A stretch of 64,000 bases of DNA from Shewanella seohaensis (GCF_025449215.1 NZ_CP104900.1:1302001-1366000); one strand, 5' to 3'. Positions 18,183 to 28,548 are shown, counted from the stretch's first letter. Numbers and translations are program-made. The notes: generated by a model not told the origin, from the sequence alone.

Positions 18183-19870
18183 TTAAGTGCAAACCTTATT
18201 TCTGCCAGTGGTTTTGGCTAGGTAAAGGGCGCTATCGGCGCGTCTGACGACGTCATAGGCGCTTTGGTCTGTTTGTTCGACGCAGGATACGCCAATACTG
18301 GCTGTGACATGTTTAACCATGGTCAGTTCGGTCATCTCGATTGTGGCTCTGATTTTTTCGGCCATCACTAGGGCGTCTGCACTTTCTGTGCCTGTCAGTA
18401 TGATTAAAAACTCTTCACCACCGTAGCGCGCGACTAAGTCGGCTTTACGTACCGATTGCGCTAATAACTTAGCGACTTCGACTAACACAATATCGCCCGT
18501 CTCATGCCCATAGGTATCGTTAATCTTTTTGAAATGGTCGATATCCACCATCAGGATCGAATAAGCCAATCCAAAGCGTTTAAGTCTCGTAAATTCGCTG
18601 TCGATATGTTCGGCGGCCGAACGACGATTGTGAAGATCCGTCAAGGGATCTCGTCGGCTTAATCGTTCAAGCTCTTGATTGGCCGATTCGAGTTCTTTGG
18701 TGCGCTCTAAGACTTTATTTTCTAAGGTCTGATTCATTTCCATTAAGCTCTTCTCATGGCTCAATAGCGAGAAGGTCATCTTTTGAATGGCATCAATTAA
18801 GAATGAGATTTCAATCAAACCATTCGATTTGGGGAATTTGACTTGCTCTTTGCCCGCTTGGATCTCTCTGGTGACGGTAATTAATCGCTCGAGCGGTAAG
18901 CTCATTGAAATCGACATGCGGTAGACAAACCACAGGCACAGCAAGACCGCAATGACGCTCACCCAGAGAAGTTGGCGTTGTAGTTCGGTGGTCTCTTGCA
19001 GGGCAATATTTTTCGGGATGCGAACGACAATGCGCCAACCTAACGGATCCATTAAGGTAGATTTTAGGGGGTGACGCCCGTCAGATACTCGTGACCATCT
19101 GGCCATAGGATCAATTGGCTGCTGTTATCTTTGGGGAGCAAATCCTGAGGAATGGACTGATTGGCCGATACTTGCGGATATAAAATCCCATTGTCACGAC
19201 TTAGGATCTGCACATCTATTCCTGTTTGCTGCTCGCTCCTTGCTAGCGCCGATTCAATAACACTGTTAACCCATTTCCAGTTTGAATGGGTGGCAACAAC
19301 GCCAAGCAAGTTGTTATCGGTATCAAACACTGGTGCGGCAAAATCAATTAAACGCAGCGGGTCATTTTTATCGATGTTTAATACCTTGGCGAGCAATACG
19401 GCGTCGTGAACATCGCCAATAAACACACCCGTCTTACCGCTAATAAACCATGGGCGTTTGGAAACGTCGTGGCCTTCGAGTGTGCCGTCGGCAGCGTATT
19501 GGACGATGCCGTTTATATCGGCAAAGCCGAGCCAAGAGTAGTATTCGTAGGATGCTTTGATGTGGTCTAAGTTTTGGCGGATCCGTGGGTAATCGGCACG
19601 CGTGCCTGAAAATAGCGTGCGTTTGCTTAACAGTGAAATCTCACGGGCGCGCTCATCAATATTATTCGAGATACTTGTTTCGATTGAACTGCCAATCATG
19701 GTTAATTGATTGGCATAAGCATTGAGTAGTTTATCTGAGGTGATGGAGGATAAATAACTGGTAAAACCGAGGCAGAAAATAAGGCTGATCCCACCGAAAA
19801 AGAAGGTGAGTCGGTATCGTAGTGAGTTAAACCAGCTAAATCTGCTCAAACCTTTTAACCTCATATTCAT
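18183..19870 (-). pseudogene. Membrane diguanylate cyclase (Cache-HAMP-GGDEF), frameshifted
   Basis: Two overlapping frames form one protein of about 562 residues. The first has an N-terminal membrane helix (LTFFFGGISLIFCLGFTSYL) and a periplasmic Cache-type sensor domain. The second continues the sensor (DPLGWRIVVRIPK), then a second membrane helix, a HAMP-like linker, a coiled coil and GGDEF. The active site is RYGGEEF with an RKAD inhibitory I-site five residues ahead, so synthesis of c-di-GMP with product inhibition is expected. The frames meet at a G5 run (19067-19071). One more base gives GVTPLKSTLMDPLGW, restoring continuity. A homopolymer miscall is likely. Confidence 0.88.
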
Positions 19871-20042
19871 ACAGATATTCGCGCTTCATCATATAGATGC
19901 CGATCCAAAAATCCAAATAATATGATTGTGTTAGAGGCGTGCGCGCAAGGGCAAACCAAGAGGGTGTTAAACCTAGCCGCGGAGGCAATGGGCACTGAAT
20001 TTAAGTAAGGGCGCCCCACTCACAAGCGAGCGGGGCGAAAGA

Positions 20043-21104
20043 TTAGGCCTGTTGGAAGGAATAGAGTTTGTACTTGTTATTCTCTGCTGGCACGGTTAAT
20101 TGGCCGAACTCGGCGGCGATGGTGTCCGAATAGGGTAGGTGGCGGTTCGCGACGATTTGCCAAATCCCTTTAGATTGTAATTGCTTGGCGCTATCGGCTA
20201 CAAAACTTTGGGCAATGCTGGTCGTGCTGGCAAGGCCATCGTGGAACGGGGGATTGGAGATAATACCGTCGAATTTTCCACTGGTTTGCGCTAATCCATC
20301 GGAGGGATAGATCTTGGCCGTCATGCCGTTTGCCGCCAGCGTAAGTTCGCAGGAGGCCAGCGCCATGGCATTGATATCAATACATTCTAGCGACAATGTT
20401 GGTTGTGCCTTTAACAGCGCAGCGGCAATGACGCCAGCGCCGCAGCCAAAATCCAGTACTCGCCCAGAGAGCGTTGGCAGATGCGACAGCAATAGCTCTG
20501 TGCCTTGGTCTAAATGCTTCTCGCTGAACACACCGACTAAGTTGCAGATAGTGATATTGCCCTGCGGGGTGGCGAGTTGATACTGGCTAGTCCAATCGCT
20601 GAGTTTAATCGCGGGCGCAGTATCGATTAGGCTGCTGCCAAAGAGTAGGCAATGGCGCGCGTTATCGAGTTTGACGCCGGTGGCAAAGTATTTCGGCAAC
20701 AGTTTGACTAAGGATTTAACCCCGCCTTTGTTCTCACCCACGACTAGGAGTTGACCATCTGCCACTAAATGCTGAGCGGCCAGATTAAACAAGTAGGGCG
20801 CTAACGGCTTAGCCTTAGGAAAGTACACAATCACAGTGTCGTACTTATCCTGGTGGGGCAGTTGATGGCCAAAATAGCAGCGCAGTTTGGCATTAGCCTG
20901 CGGCGCTAAATGCAGGTAATGGTGATAATCCAAGGCGAGGGCATCGACGGACTGGGCGACATCGAGCAGTGCTTTGGGCAGTGAGTCTGCCTCATGGTTT
21001 AGCACTAAGACTTTATGTTGGCTCAGGGTTTCCTGATTGCGGATAATGACTTGCGATGGATTCGTTAACACTGCATGGCTACCGTAAAAAATAAGTGCGG
21101 GCAT
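20043..21104 (-). CDS. rsmC: 16S rRNA m2G1207 methyltransferase RsmC
   Basis: 353 residues, matching E. coli RsmC (about 343). The N-terminal half is the degenerate, non-catalytic methyltransferase domain. The C-terminal half has the SAM-binding motif [16 protein letters not shown] and the catalytic NPPFHDG motif of N2-guanine methyltransferases. It modifies G1207 of 16S rRNA in 30S subunits. The start ATG is preceded by AGGGG. It stands alone with its own upstream region. Confidence 0.94.
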   Translation of the reverse strand: MPALIFYGSHAVLTNPSQVIIRNQETLSQHKVLVLNHEADSLPKALLDVAQSVDALALDYHHYLHLAPQANAKLRCYFGHQLPHQDKYDTVIVYFPKAKPLAPYLFNLAAQHLVADGQLLVVGENKGGVKSLVKLLPKYFATGVKLDNARHCLLFGSSLIDTAPAIKLSDWTSQYQLATPQGNITICNLVGVFSEKHLDQGTELLLSHLPTLSGRVLDFGCGAGVIAAALLKAQPTLSLECIDINAMALASCELTLAANGMTAKIYPSDGLAQTSGKFDGIISNPPFHDGLASTTSIAQSFVADSAKQLQSKGIWQIVANRHLPYSDTIAAEFGQLTVPAENNKYKLYSFQQA

Positions 21105-21204
21105 TATACCCCTTATTCGGCTACGAGCCAGCCTGCATGCCGCCGACTGAAGTGATGCCGTAAAACAGCCCTCACTCGAAACTGTGCGGAATGAAAGCTA
21201 ATAA

Positions 21205-21238
21205 AAAAGGCAACTGTGTTAGCACGGTTGCCTTTTAT
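21205..21238 (-). terminator. Terminator of the alkaline phosphatase gene
   Basis: A 10-bp stem (AAAAGGCAAC / GTTGCCTTTT) with a CTGTG/CACGG-type inner stem, followed on the minus strand by a T-run. It lies past the phosphatase stop. Confidence 0.75.
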
Positions 21239-21290
21239 CTGTTAGCCAGCGCGATATTTGCTTGGGCGATTATTTGCTAATCGCTGCAAA

Positions 21291-22685
21291 TTAGCCCTGA
21301 GACTGCACTGGTGCTAGTTCTGGTGCTGGAGCTGGAGTCGATACCTGTGCGGTGGCTTTTGGCTTTTTAGGCTTAGGTAACAGGCTAAAAATCTTATTGG
21401 CGATATCTGTGTTGTCTTGATGACCGTTAAACAACTCAGAGGCTGGGCCTGCGGCAAAGACTTGCACGTCGGTCCCCGTGTGGCCGCCGGTAGTCCAACC
21501 CGTATCGGTACGTTTATCAATCACATGGCGAATCGCAACGGCCATGGTTTCTAAGCCCTGCATTCTGGCAACATTTAACTTAGTCACTTCTTCTTCGGTC
21601 AATTCAAAGCCTAAACCACGGGATAGGTCGGCTTGCCAAGTGTCACCACCAAGAGCGGCTTGGGCTAAGGTATCTGAGCTTGCCGAGATATTACGTAGGA
21701 TCTCTGGATTCCAGTTGTAGTTACCATCGGCGCCAATCGATAACCCGCCAGTATTATGGTCGGCGGTGATCACCATTAAGGTATCGGGATTTTGGCGTAC
21801 GAATTGTTCGACGACTTCAATCGCATTGGCAAATTCATCCATTTCGCCCATGGCGGCGGCGATATCATTGTTGTGTCCCGCCCAGTCGATAAGGCTACCT
21901 TCGACCAGCAGCACAAAACCTTGCTCATTTTGCGACAGTAAACTGAGGGCTTTTTGAGTCAAGGTGCTGAGTTTTTTAGCATCTTTTTCATCAATAGCCC
22001 AAGGCAGTTGCACCTCGGCAAACAGACCCAAGACTTTAGGCTGGGTAATGCTGGCCAGATCGTCAAAGCGGGTAATATGTTGATAACCCTTGGCGGTGAA
22101 CTGGGCTAACAGCTCTGGAGGAAAGTACTTTTGCCCGCCACCTAAAAACACATCGGCGTTGGTTTCGAGATAACTTAATGCCAGTGCGTCGTAGTTTTTA
22201 CGGCTCTCGTTATGGGATAAAAAGGCCGCTGGCGTGGCATGGTTGATTTGCGACGTGACCGCCACACCCGTGCTCAAGCCTAAGGTTTTGGCTTTTTCAA
22301 AAATGGTAGGCAGTGGTTGTTTTTGGGTATCGACCGAAATGGCGCCGTTATAGGATTTGACTCCTGTCGCGAGGGCAGTCGCGGCGGCGGCCGAGTCGGT
22401 GACATAACCACTGACGCTGGCGGGATAAGTGCTCGCCATGCCAACCAATAAACGGTCGAAGACGGTTTGTTCGACTTCTTCGGTATCTGGATTGTCCTTG
22501 TAATAACGATAGGCACTGGTATAGGAAGGCCCCATGCCGTCGCCAATCATGATCACAATATTTTTCGGGCGTGAGGGGGCTTTTACTGGGCCAGTCTCAT
22601 TCGCTCCTGCTTCGACTGCCAGTGCGGAGGTGGAGAGCCATAAACTCATACCAAGCAATAACAGTGGCGCTTTGGTGAAACTCAT
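21291..22685 (-). CDS. Periplasmic alkaline phosphatase (PhoA superfamily)
   Basis: 464 residues. A signal peptide (cut near STSALAVEA) is followed by metal-binding MIGDGMG (Asp49), the nucleophile motif VTDSAAAATALATG (Ser98), VEGSLIDWAGHNND, TADHNTGG and TGGHTGTD, all metal or phosphate ligands of the alkaline phosphatase superfamily. It hydrolyses phosphate monoesters in the periplasm. The C-terminus adds a Pro/Ala-rich tail (about 35 residues, KPKKPKATAQVSTPAPAPEL) beyond the catalytic fold, which is unusual. No Pho box was clearly seen. It is monocistronic with its own terminator. Confidence 0.92.
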   Translation of the reverse strand: MSFTKAPLLLLGMSLWLSTSALAVEAGANETGPVKAPSRPKNIVIMIGDGMGPSYTSAYRYYKDNPDTEEVEQTVFDRLLVGMASTYPASVSGYVTDSAAAATALATGVKSYNGAISVDTQKQPLPTIFEKAKTLGLSTGVAVTSQINHATPAAFLSHNESRKNYDALALSYLETNADVFLGGGQKYFPPELLAQFTAKGYQHITRFDDLASITQPKVLGLFAEVQLPWAIDEKDAKKLSTLTQKALSLLSQNEQGFVLLVEGSLIDWAGHNNDIAAAMGEMDEFANAIEVVEQFVRQNPDTLMVITADHNTGGLSIGADGNYNWNPEILRNISASSDTLAQAALGGDTWQADLSRGLGFELTEEEVTKLNVARMQGLETMAVAIRHVIDKRTDTGWTTGGHTGTDVQVFAAGPASELFNGHQDNTDIANKIFSLLPKPKKPKATAQVSTPAPAPELAPVQSQG

Positions 22686-22758
22686 ATCAGATCCCTAGAA
22701 GTCGTAGGCGCTCTGTGGGCGCCTTCAATGAATAATATTATCTTGTAGGTGTACAAGC

Positions 22759-23706
22759 TTACTGGGCAAGACGGGCTTCGATGGCATCGAACAGCATGCC
22801 AGTAATGTCCACATCGAATGCCGCTTGGATTTCACGGATACAGGTTGGGCTAGTGACGTTAATCTCGGTCAGCTTGTCACCAATCACATCCAGACCCACA
22901 AATATCAGGCCGCGTTTTTTCAGCTCTGGGCCAATGGCGCGGGCGATTTTCCAATCTGAGTCCGATAACGGCTGGGCAACACCGCTGCCGCCTGCGGCCA
23001 AGTTACCGCGGGTTTCGCCTTTTTTCGGAATACGCGCTAAGGCGTAGGGCACGGGCTCACCGTCCACCACCAGAATGCGCTTGTCGCCCTTAGTGATTTC
23101 AGGAATAAAGGCCTGCGCCATGGCGTATTGGTTGCCATATTGGGTCAAGGTTTCGATGATCACCCCAAGGTTAGGATCGTCCTGCTTAACGCGGAAAATC
23201 GAGGTGCCGCCCATGCCGTCTAATGGCTTGAGGATAATGTCGCCCTTGGCTTGATGGAACGCGCGGATGCGATTAGCATCGCGGGTCACTATGGTCTCTG
23301 GCGTAAATTCGCTAAACCATGCGGTGAATAGCTTCTCGTTGGCATCGCGCAAGCTTTGCGGTTTATTCACAATCAGCACGCCTTGCTCTTCGGCGCGCTC
23401 TAGCATGTAAGTGGCGTAGATAAATTCGGTATCGAACGGTGGGTCTTTACGCATTAACACCACGTTCAACTCGCTCAGCGGCGTATCTTGGGCGTCGCCC
23501 AGTTCGAACCATTTATTGGCATCGTTGATAACCTTTAATGGACGCATATTGCCCATGGCAACACCGTTGACCATAGCGAGGTCGGCCATTTCCATATAAA
23601 ACAGTTGGTAACCCCTTTCCTGCGCCGCCATTAGCATGGCAAAACTGGAGTCTTTCTTAATGTTGATCTCACTGATGGGGTCCATCACTATGCCGAGTTT
23701 TATCAT
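22759..23706 (-). CDS. gshB: Glutathione synthetase
   Basis: 315 residues, the usual GshB length. It shows the ATP-grasp fold with MDPISEINIKKDSSFAML at the N-terminus, the MRKDPPFD motif, ILKPLDGMGGTSIFR nucleotide loop and the metal-binding end (EINVTSPTCIREI). It joins gamma-glutamylcysteine and glycine to make glutathione in the cytoplasm. rsmE lies about 110 bp upstream on the same strand, the common gammaproteobacterial rsmE-gshB order. The start ATG has AGGAAC upstream. Confidence 0.96.
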   Translation of the reverse strand: MIKLGIVMDPISEINIKKDSSFAMLMAAQERGYQLFYMEMADLAMVNGVAMGNMRPLKVINDANKWFELGDAQDTPLSELNVVLMRKDPPFDTEFIYATYMLERAEEQGVLIVNKPQSLRDANEKLFTAWFSEFTPETIVTRDANRIRAFHQAKGDIILKPLDGMGGTSIFRVKQDDPNLGVIIETLTQYGNQYAMAQAFIPEITKGDKRILVVDGEPVPYALARIPKKGETRGNLAAGGSGVAQPLSDSDWKIARAIGPELKKRGLIFVGLDVIGDKLTEINVTSPTCIREIQAAFDVDITGMLFDAIEARLAQ

Positions 23707-23814
23707 TAATCTGTTCCTTATTGATTGCCGTCGCAGGCAAAAAGCATTTATGGATTAGCCAGTAATCGATTCGCCAGCCAGTGTGTTACCCGCTGGCGTT
23801 TAACCATTTTAGAT

Positions 23815-24546
23815 TTAACCTAAGTCACCGAATCTAAGTTGCAGCGCGGTAATCGCCGTGAGCGAGGCGGTTTCGGTGCGCAGCACTCGGGGGCCGAGTA
23901 ACACATCGGTAAACTGGTAGGTTTCCGTCATGGCGATTTCTTCCGCCGATAATCCCCCTTCGGGGCCGATCAGCAGGCGTACACGGGTATGGGATAAGTC
24001 TAAGCCATTGATACCGTGCGGCGCCCTTGGGTGCAAGTTGAGTTTGAGTGCGCTGGTCGGTTCGCTGCACCATTCCTGTAATTCCATGGCGGGGCGAACG
24101 ATGGGCACTTGGCTACGGCCAGATTGCTCACAGGCGCTGATCACAATCTTTTGCCACTGCTGGATTTTCTTTTCGAGACGCTCACCCGTGAGCTTGACGC
24201 CGCAGCGGTCAGAAAACAGTGGTGTAATGGTATTCACCCCTAGCTCAACGGATTTTTGAATGGTGAACTCCATCCGATCGCCACGGGAAATCACTTGGCC
24301 TAAATGCAGGTTGAGGGGCGATTCCGATGGATTAGCCTCACTGGAGAGCACTTTTACCGTGACCGATTTTTTTCCCGCATCGACAATTTCGGCAAGATAA
24401 TCATTACCATCGCCATTAAACAGGCTAATGTGTTCGCCACTGCCCATACGCAACACTTTGCCAATATGGGCTGCGCCATCCTCATCTAAATTCAGCTGTT
24501 GATTTACGGCTAATGGTTGAGGTTGATAAATTCTTGGAACTCTCAT
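23815..24546 (-). CDS. rsmE: 16S rRNA m3U1498 methyltransferase RsmE
   Basis: 243 residues. It has an N-terminal PUA-like domain ([12 protein letters not shown]) and a C-terminal SPOUT knot with [14 protein letters not shown] and [17 protein letters not shown], the SAM-binding trefoil-knot motifs of RsmE. It methylates N3 of U1498 in 16S rRNA. It starts 8 bp after endA, so endA-rsmE-gshB probably share a transcript. The start has AAGGTCG upstream. Confidence 0.95.
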   Translation of the reverse strand: MRVPRIYQPQPLAVNQQLNLDEDGAAHIGKVLRMGSGEHISLFNGDGNDYLAEIVDAGKKSVTVKVLSSEANPSESPLNLHLGQVISRGDRMEFTIQKSVELGVNTITPLFSDRCGVKLTGERLEKKIQQWQKIVISACEQSGRSQVPIVRPAMELQEWCSEPTSALKLNLHPRAPHGINGLDLSHTRVRLLIGPEGGLSAEEIAMTETYQFTDVLLGPRVLRTETASLTAITALQLRFGDLG

Positions 24547-24554
24547 TGTCGACC

Positions 24555-25328
24555 TTATTCGGCTAATTGTTGGCGCAGTGGCGGCGCATTGCAGGCATTC
24601 TGCACAAAGGGATTATGATTACCTTGGATCTGCGCTATGGCGTTATCGCGTTTGCATTCAATAGTATCAACTGGATAGCTTTTATCCCATGCTTTGAACA
24701 ATTTTAATTGTTGCGAGGCGATTTTAAGGCCGTAGGTTTGCTGCATATACAGGTAAGTACGGGCAATCTTGCCACGCGCATTGACGGGCGGCTGTGCTTG
24801 GCGATTCTTAAAGTCGATGACCATAGTGCATTGACCATATTGGTCGGCCTTACCGTTCCATTGGCTAAAACGGAAGTTGCTGCGATCGCCGTTCACTTCA
24901 CCAATCGCGGGCACCAGATTGTGCATGTCCGCTTCCATTTTATTGAATTCTTGGCTGTTATCGGCGCAGTTTTTACGGCCACCCTTTTGCCAGCATTGTA
25001 ATTGGTGACCAAATTCCCATGCTGGGACTATATGTTCCCACTCGATGCGGTTGGCGCGGGTCTCTTGTTTACGCACTTGATAGCCGCAACTGTTGAGATC
25101 TGGCTTCCAGGATTTGCCCTTTATTTGGATATCACAGCCACAATAAAAACTGACCGCGGGCAAGGTGCCCTGACGACTGCCTTGATATAAAGATTGGGAC
25201 AAGACCTTGGCTTGACTAAAACTATTGGGGTGTGAAGGAGAGGCGTGGACTGAGGCCGAAACCGCCAGCCAACTGAATAGGCACAGCAAGGCTTGCCGAG
25301 ACCTTAAGGCTATCTTGGAGTTGTTCAA
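24555..25328 (-). CDS. endA: Periplasmic/secreted endonuclease I
   Basis: 257 residues with a TTG start (GGGAT upstream; no better start in range). A signal peptide ([11 protein letters not shown]) is followed by the EndA/Vvn nuclease domain: conserved Cys pairs ([14 protein letters not shown]), the beta-beta-alpha-metal active site [14 protein letters not shown] (His as general base) and the metal ligands in [18 protein letters not shown]. It cleaves DNA non-specifically outside the cytoplasm. It heads the endA-rsmE-gshB run. Confidence 0.94.
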   Translation of the reverse strand: MNNSKIALRSRQALLCLFSWLAVSASVHASPSHPNSFSQAKVLSQSLYQGSRQGTLPAVSFYCGCDIQIKGKSWKPDLNSCGYQVRKQETRANRIEWEHIVPAWEFGHQLQCWQKGGRKNCADNSQEFNKMEADMHNLVPAIGEVNGDRSNFRFSQWNGKADQYGQCTMVIDFKNRQAQPPVNARGKIARTYLYMQQTYGLKIASQQLKLFKAWDKSYPVDTIECKRDNAIAQIQGNHNPFVQNACNAPPLRQQLAE

Positions 25329-25457
25329 TATTTATCCCAAAAAGTAATCTGTACTACGCGAGCCTGTGGCTCGTCTCTTATGCCTGAATGGTAAGGGAAA
25401 TACCGCGCCTTATGCAAATCGCTCGTACTTTTGGCGGAGGATTTGGTGTATGGTGGA

Positions 25458-26063
25458 TTATTCGGCGGCTTCGATAAAGGTGAGGTGGGTATGGCAGCGT
25501 TTGCATAAATAACGGGTTTCACCACGCAGCACTTTATTATGGCGACGGATGCTCAGCCTAACCGGACCGCAGGCGCAGTGGTACTCAAAGTCTTTCCCTT
25601 TAACCGACTGAGTATCGAAACTGTGGGTGGTATTGGGGCTCACCTTAAACAGCTTGAGCATGATGGATTGCCACTCGCGGCCATGGGGCTTGGTTTTGCC
25701 AAAGAGTTGGAAACAGAGCAAATGGCTTATTTCGTGGGGCACCACGTCGGCTAAAAAGGCTTCGCTGTTTTCCCTGAGTAATACGGGATTAAAGCGCAGG
25801 CGATTCTGTTGCAAATGGGCCGTGCCCGCACTCCGTCCCCGCAGGGTAAATTGAGTTAGCGGCCGCGCAAATGGGCGCTTAAAGTAGATTTCCGCCTGCT
25901 GGTAACAGTCTTCGATGCGTACCAAGATTTGTTGCTGCAGGGGTGTCAGCGGTTTGGGCTGGCGTTGTGGCGTGGTCGAGTTAGCCGCCGTTGCTGAGGT
26001 GATACTTGCGGATGAGGTGGCTTTACGGCGCAGGCTATTGAGTAGGGATCTCGGGTTAAACAT
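25458..26063 (-). CDS. sprT: SprT family zinc metalloprotease
   Basis: 201 residues; E. coli SprT is about 165. The extra length is a low-complexity Ser/Ala/Thr-rich N-terminus (residues 12-38). The zinc motif HEISH is at residues 110-114, and the C-terminus has a zinc-ribbon-like CACG ... CKRCH. This is the SprT-like domain shared with Spartan proteases. The bacterial role is poorly defined. Gene order next to endA is common in gammaproteobacteria. Confidence 0.9.
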   Translation of the reverse strand: MFNPRSLLNSLRRKATSSASITSATAANSTTPQRQPKPLTPLQQQILVRIEDCYQQAEIYFKRPFARPLTQFTLRGRSAGTAHLQQNRLRFNPVLLRENSEAFLADVVPHEISHLLCFQLFGKTKPHGREWQSIMLKLFKVSPNTTHSFDTQSVKGKDFEYHCACGPVRLSIRRHNKVLRGETRYLCKRCHTHLTFIEAAE

Positions 26064-26243
26064 AGACTTAGGCGTTAACTCTTATTTTGCAAAGCATCAA
26101 TTAAACAACTCATCTAGCTATCGCACGACATCTATTACGATTTGCTGAGTTCAAAGCTCACATGCTCAGAGCCCTCATTCAAGGCGACTTGCAAGCGTTC
26201 GCATCATAACGAACGCTTGCTGACAATGCCAGTAATGCGACTG

Positions 26244-27401
26244 TTACAGGCTAGCGGCGGCCTGCATCACCATAGTACGCACTTGCTCGACGATGGCTTG
26301 TTCGGTGGCATTGTCGTAGCCCTTCACCCTTGGAGTGTGGATATGGCCGACCTTGGCTGGGCTGTTGAACTTTTGCTGTAACACAATGGCGCGATAAGAA
26401 ATCTCGTTTGAGAGATAGCCACCGCCAGAACCTTCGACCGAGGTTTCATTTTGCAGCTCGCTTAGGGAGCTGGCATTAAATTCGCCGCGAGCTAGTGTGG
26501 TCACTGTATGGTTGTCGTTGACTTTCCATTGGCCGTCTTTGACCTGCATGGCGGCGACGGGCAGTGAAAACTCAACAAACTCAGGGCCGATAAAGTCTTT
26601 ACCATTGAGTTTGGGGGCGACAGGCGCGGTTTTGCTTCCGCCTGTGTACAGATTTTGGTTATCCGGCGCGGCGGCGCTACGGTTACGGCCGGGGAAGCGT
26701 TCAATATCAAAGTCACTGCGGCCCATGCTGACGGTAAAGACAAACTGGGTTTTAGGATCGCGGTAAATGGGGCTGAGTAAGGATTCGATAATGCCTTGGT
26801 CAAAATCCTCGAAGCGCACTGGGATCATTGCGGTTTCGATTTGGGCTTTCTTGCCGTTGATATCAAACCTAAAGCCATCGAGGGCGAGGGCGACCAAGCC
26901 TGAAGGATTGCTCTGGCTGATGTCTTTATCGAGGAAGAAAGGGTCGAATCCTGTCAGGAAGATTTTTATCTGCACATCGTCGCCGTATTGGATATCGCTA
27001 AAACCGCGTGATGCCTTTTCGACGGCGCTGGCTAAAATGTTCTGTTGCCAATCGGCCATTTTGAAATTGGCGCTATTGCTCTTGATGCTATTTAACATTG
27101 AGAGCCGAGCCCAGTAGAGGGATCTGTCGTCAAAGTGCCCTGACTGCACATCACGCACCGCCTGTTGCCACAGCCTATGCCCTTGGCGGGCTGCAAGTTG
27201 GGTTGCATCGCGTTCATTCTTCTGTGCGGAAAGCTGAGTCGCCAAGCCTTCGTCCAAGGCTTGATAGCGGTTGACCACTTCTGCCATGGTTTTTTCTGCA
27301 GTGGGAACGCGGGAAACTTCCACATCTCCAAGGAGTTGTACGGCAGATGCGGTTTGCGCCACTGTGCTGGCGAGGATAAAAACGAGGCTGGGCTTTAACA
27401 T
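26244..27401 (-). CDS. Secreted C15-like (pyroglutamyl-peptidase-related) protein
   Basis: 385 residues with a signal peptide (VFILASTVAQTASA). The core has KIFLTGFDPFFLDKDISQSNPSG, matching the GFdPF...NPS start of C15 pyroglutamyl peptidases, followed by VFTVSMGRSDFDIERF. The usual GxxxCNxxxY catalytic Cys motif was not found; the corresponding segment is SNEISYRAIVL, so Cys appears replaced by Asn-Glu. Activity is therefore doubtful. In Shewanella this 'c15' gene is the known upstream neighbour of OXA-48-like beta-lactamase genes, and it is divergent from bla here too. Confidence 0.8.
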   Translation of the reverse strand: MLKPSLVFILASTVAQTASAVQLLGDVEVSRVPTAEKTMAEVVNRYQALDEGLATQLSAQKNERDATQLAARQGHRLWQQAVRDVQSGHFDDRSLYWARLSMLNSIKSNSANFKMADWQQNILASAVEKASRGFSDIQYGDDVQIKIFLTGFDPFFLDKDISQSNPSGLVALALDGFRFDINGKKAQIETAMIPVRFEDFDQGIIESLLSPIYRDPKTQFVFTVSMGRSDFDIERFPGRNRSAAAPDNQNLYTGGSKTAPVAPKLNGKDFIGPEFVEFSLPVAAMQVKDGQWKVNDNHTVTTLARGEFNASSLSELQNETSVEGSGGGYLSNEISYRAIVLQQKFNSPAKVGHIHTPRVKGYDNATEQAIVEQVRTMVMQAAASL

Positions 27402-27497
27402 TGGCGTTTCCTTTTTATTTTAATCACTTATTTTGCTGGAAAAGGGCGATGTTCCTAAGGCGTTTGGGTTTGCTTCATCCTAGAGAGGAGGTAACTT

Positions 27498-27581
27498 ATG
27501 CCAAAAAGTCACAATGATTGTTTTGAGTATAAGAGTTTACCTAGAGTGATTCGAGGATCTTATTCCTGTTTTGCATATTGA
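27498..27581 (+). CDS. Possible 27-residue leader peptide upstream of the beta-lactamase
   Basis: A short ORF starts with ATG at 27498 directly after an unusually strong ribosome-binding site (GAGAGGAGGTAACTT). It encodes MPKSHNDCFEYKSLPRVIRG and seven more residues, ending 170 bp before blaOXA in the same direction. No function is known. The strong initiation signal is the only evidence. Confidence 0.35.
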   Translation: MPKSHNDCFEYKSLPRVIRGSYSCFAY

Positions 27582-27750
27582 GGTCGGTGCGCGGGCGCTA
27601 ATCAGTGTTGAGTAGTTAGAAACGCGGGGATAAGTGCCTGCCTTATTTTTGCCACAATTGGTCAGCAGTTTGCTAGGGAAAGCCCGCCAAGACGGTGCTA
27701 CTCTTAGCGCCTAATTTTTATGGATTTATTGCATTAGGCAAGGGGACATT

Positions 27751-28548
27751 ATGCGTGCGTTAGCCTTATCGGCTGTGTTGATGGTGACAACGATGATTGG
27801 CATGCCTGCGGTGGCGAAGGAGTGGCAAGAGAACAAGAGCTGGAATGCTCACTTTAGCGAACATAAAACCCAAGGCGTGGTTGTGCTTTGGAACGAGAAT
27901 ACACAGCAGGGTTTTACTAACGATCTTAAACGGGCAAACCAAGCATTTTTACCTGCATCGACCTTTAAGATCCCAAACAGTTTAATTGCCTTGGACTTAG
28001 GTGTGGTTAAGGATGAGCATCAAGTCTTTAAATGGGATGGACAGACGCGAGATGTCGCCGCATGGAATCGCGACCATGATTTAATCACCGCGATGAAGTA
28101 CTCGGTTGTGCCTGTTTATCAAGAATTTGCCCGCCAAATTGGTGAGGCACGTATGAGTAAAATGCTGCACGCCTTCGATTATGGCAATGAGGATATCTCG
28201 GGCAATTTAGACAGTTTTTGGCTCGATGGTGGTATTCGCATTTCGGCTACCCAGCAAATCGCTTTTTTACGCAAGCTCTACCACAACAAGTTGCACGTTT
28301 CTGAGCGTAGTCAGCGCATCGTCAAACAAGCCATGCTGACCGAGGCAAATGCCGATTATATTATCCGAGCGAAAACTGGCTATTCGGTCAGAATTGAACC
28401 GAAAATCGGTTGGTGGGTTGGCTGGGTCGAACTGGATGACAATGTGTGGTTCTTCGCGACCAATATGGATATGCCTTCCGCTGAGGGCTTAGGGTTGCGT
28501 CAAAGCATTACGAAAGCTGTGCTGAAACAGGAAAAAATTATTCCTTAG
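27751..28548 (+). CDS. blaOXA: OXA-48-family class D beta-lactamase (chromosomal)
   Basis: 265 residues, the same length as OXA-48. Signal peptide (MIGMPAVA), active-site Ser70-Thr-Phe-Lys73, Ser118-Val-Val, Tyr144-Gly-Asn, Trp157, Lys208-Thr-Gly, and the beta5-beta6 loop YSVRIEPKIGW with Arg214 present. Numbering coincides with OXA-48. Compared with OXA-48 from memory, differences include Val213 (Thr in OXA-48), Leu153 and scattered N- and C-terminal changes. OXA-48-type enzymes hydrolyse penicillins and weakly carbapenems. Shewanella species are the recognised source of this family, and this copy sits in the native c15-bla-lysR-acc context, interrupted downstream by an IS. The exact allele needs a database match. 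Confidence 0.96.
   Translation: MRALALSAVLMVTTMIGMPAVAKEWQENKSWNAHFSEHKTQGVVVLWNENTQQGFTNDLKRANQAFLPASTFKIPNSLIALDLGVVKDEHQVFKWDGQTRDVAAWNRDHDLITAMKYSVVPVYQEFARQIGEARMSKMLHAFDYGNEDISGNLDSFWLDGGIRISATQQIAFLRKLYHNKLHVSERSQRIVKQAMLTEANADYIIRAKTGYSVRIEPKIGWWVGWVELDDNVWFFATNMDMPSAEGLGLRQSITKAVLKQEKIIP

Noticed and set aside
18044-18247. A 67-residue plus-strand ORF before the diguanylate cyclase end
   Set aside because: It runs through a hairpin and into the C-terminal end of the diguanylate cyclase on the other strand, with no ribosome-binding site or family match.
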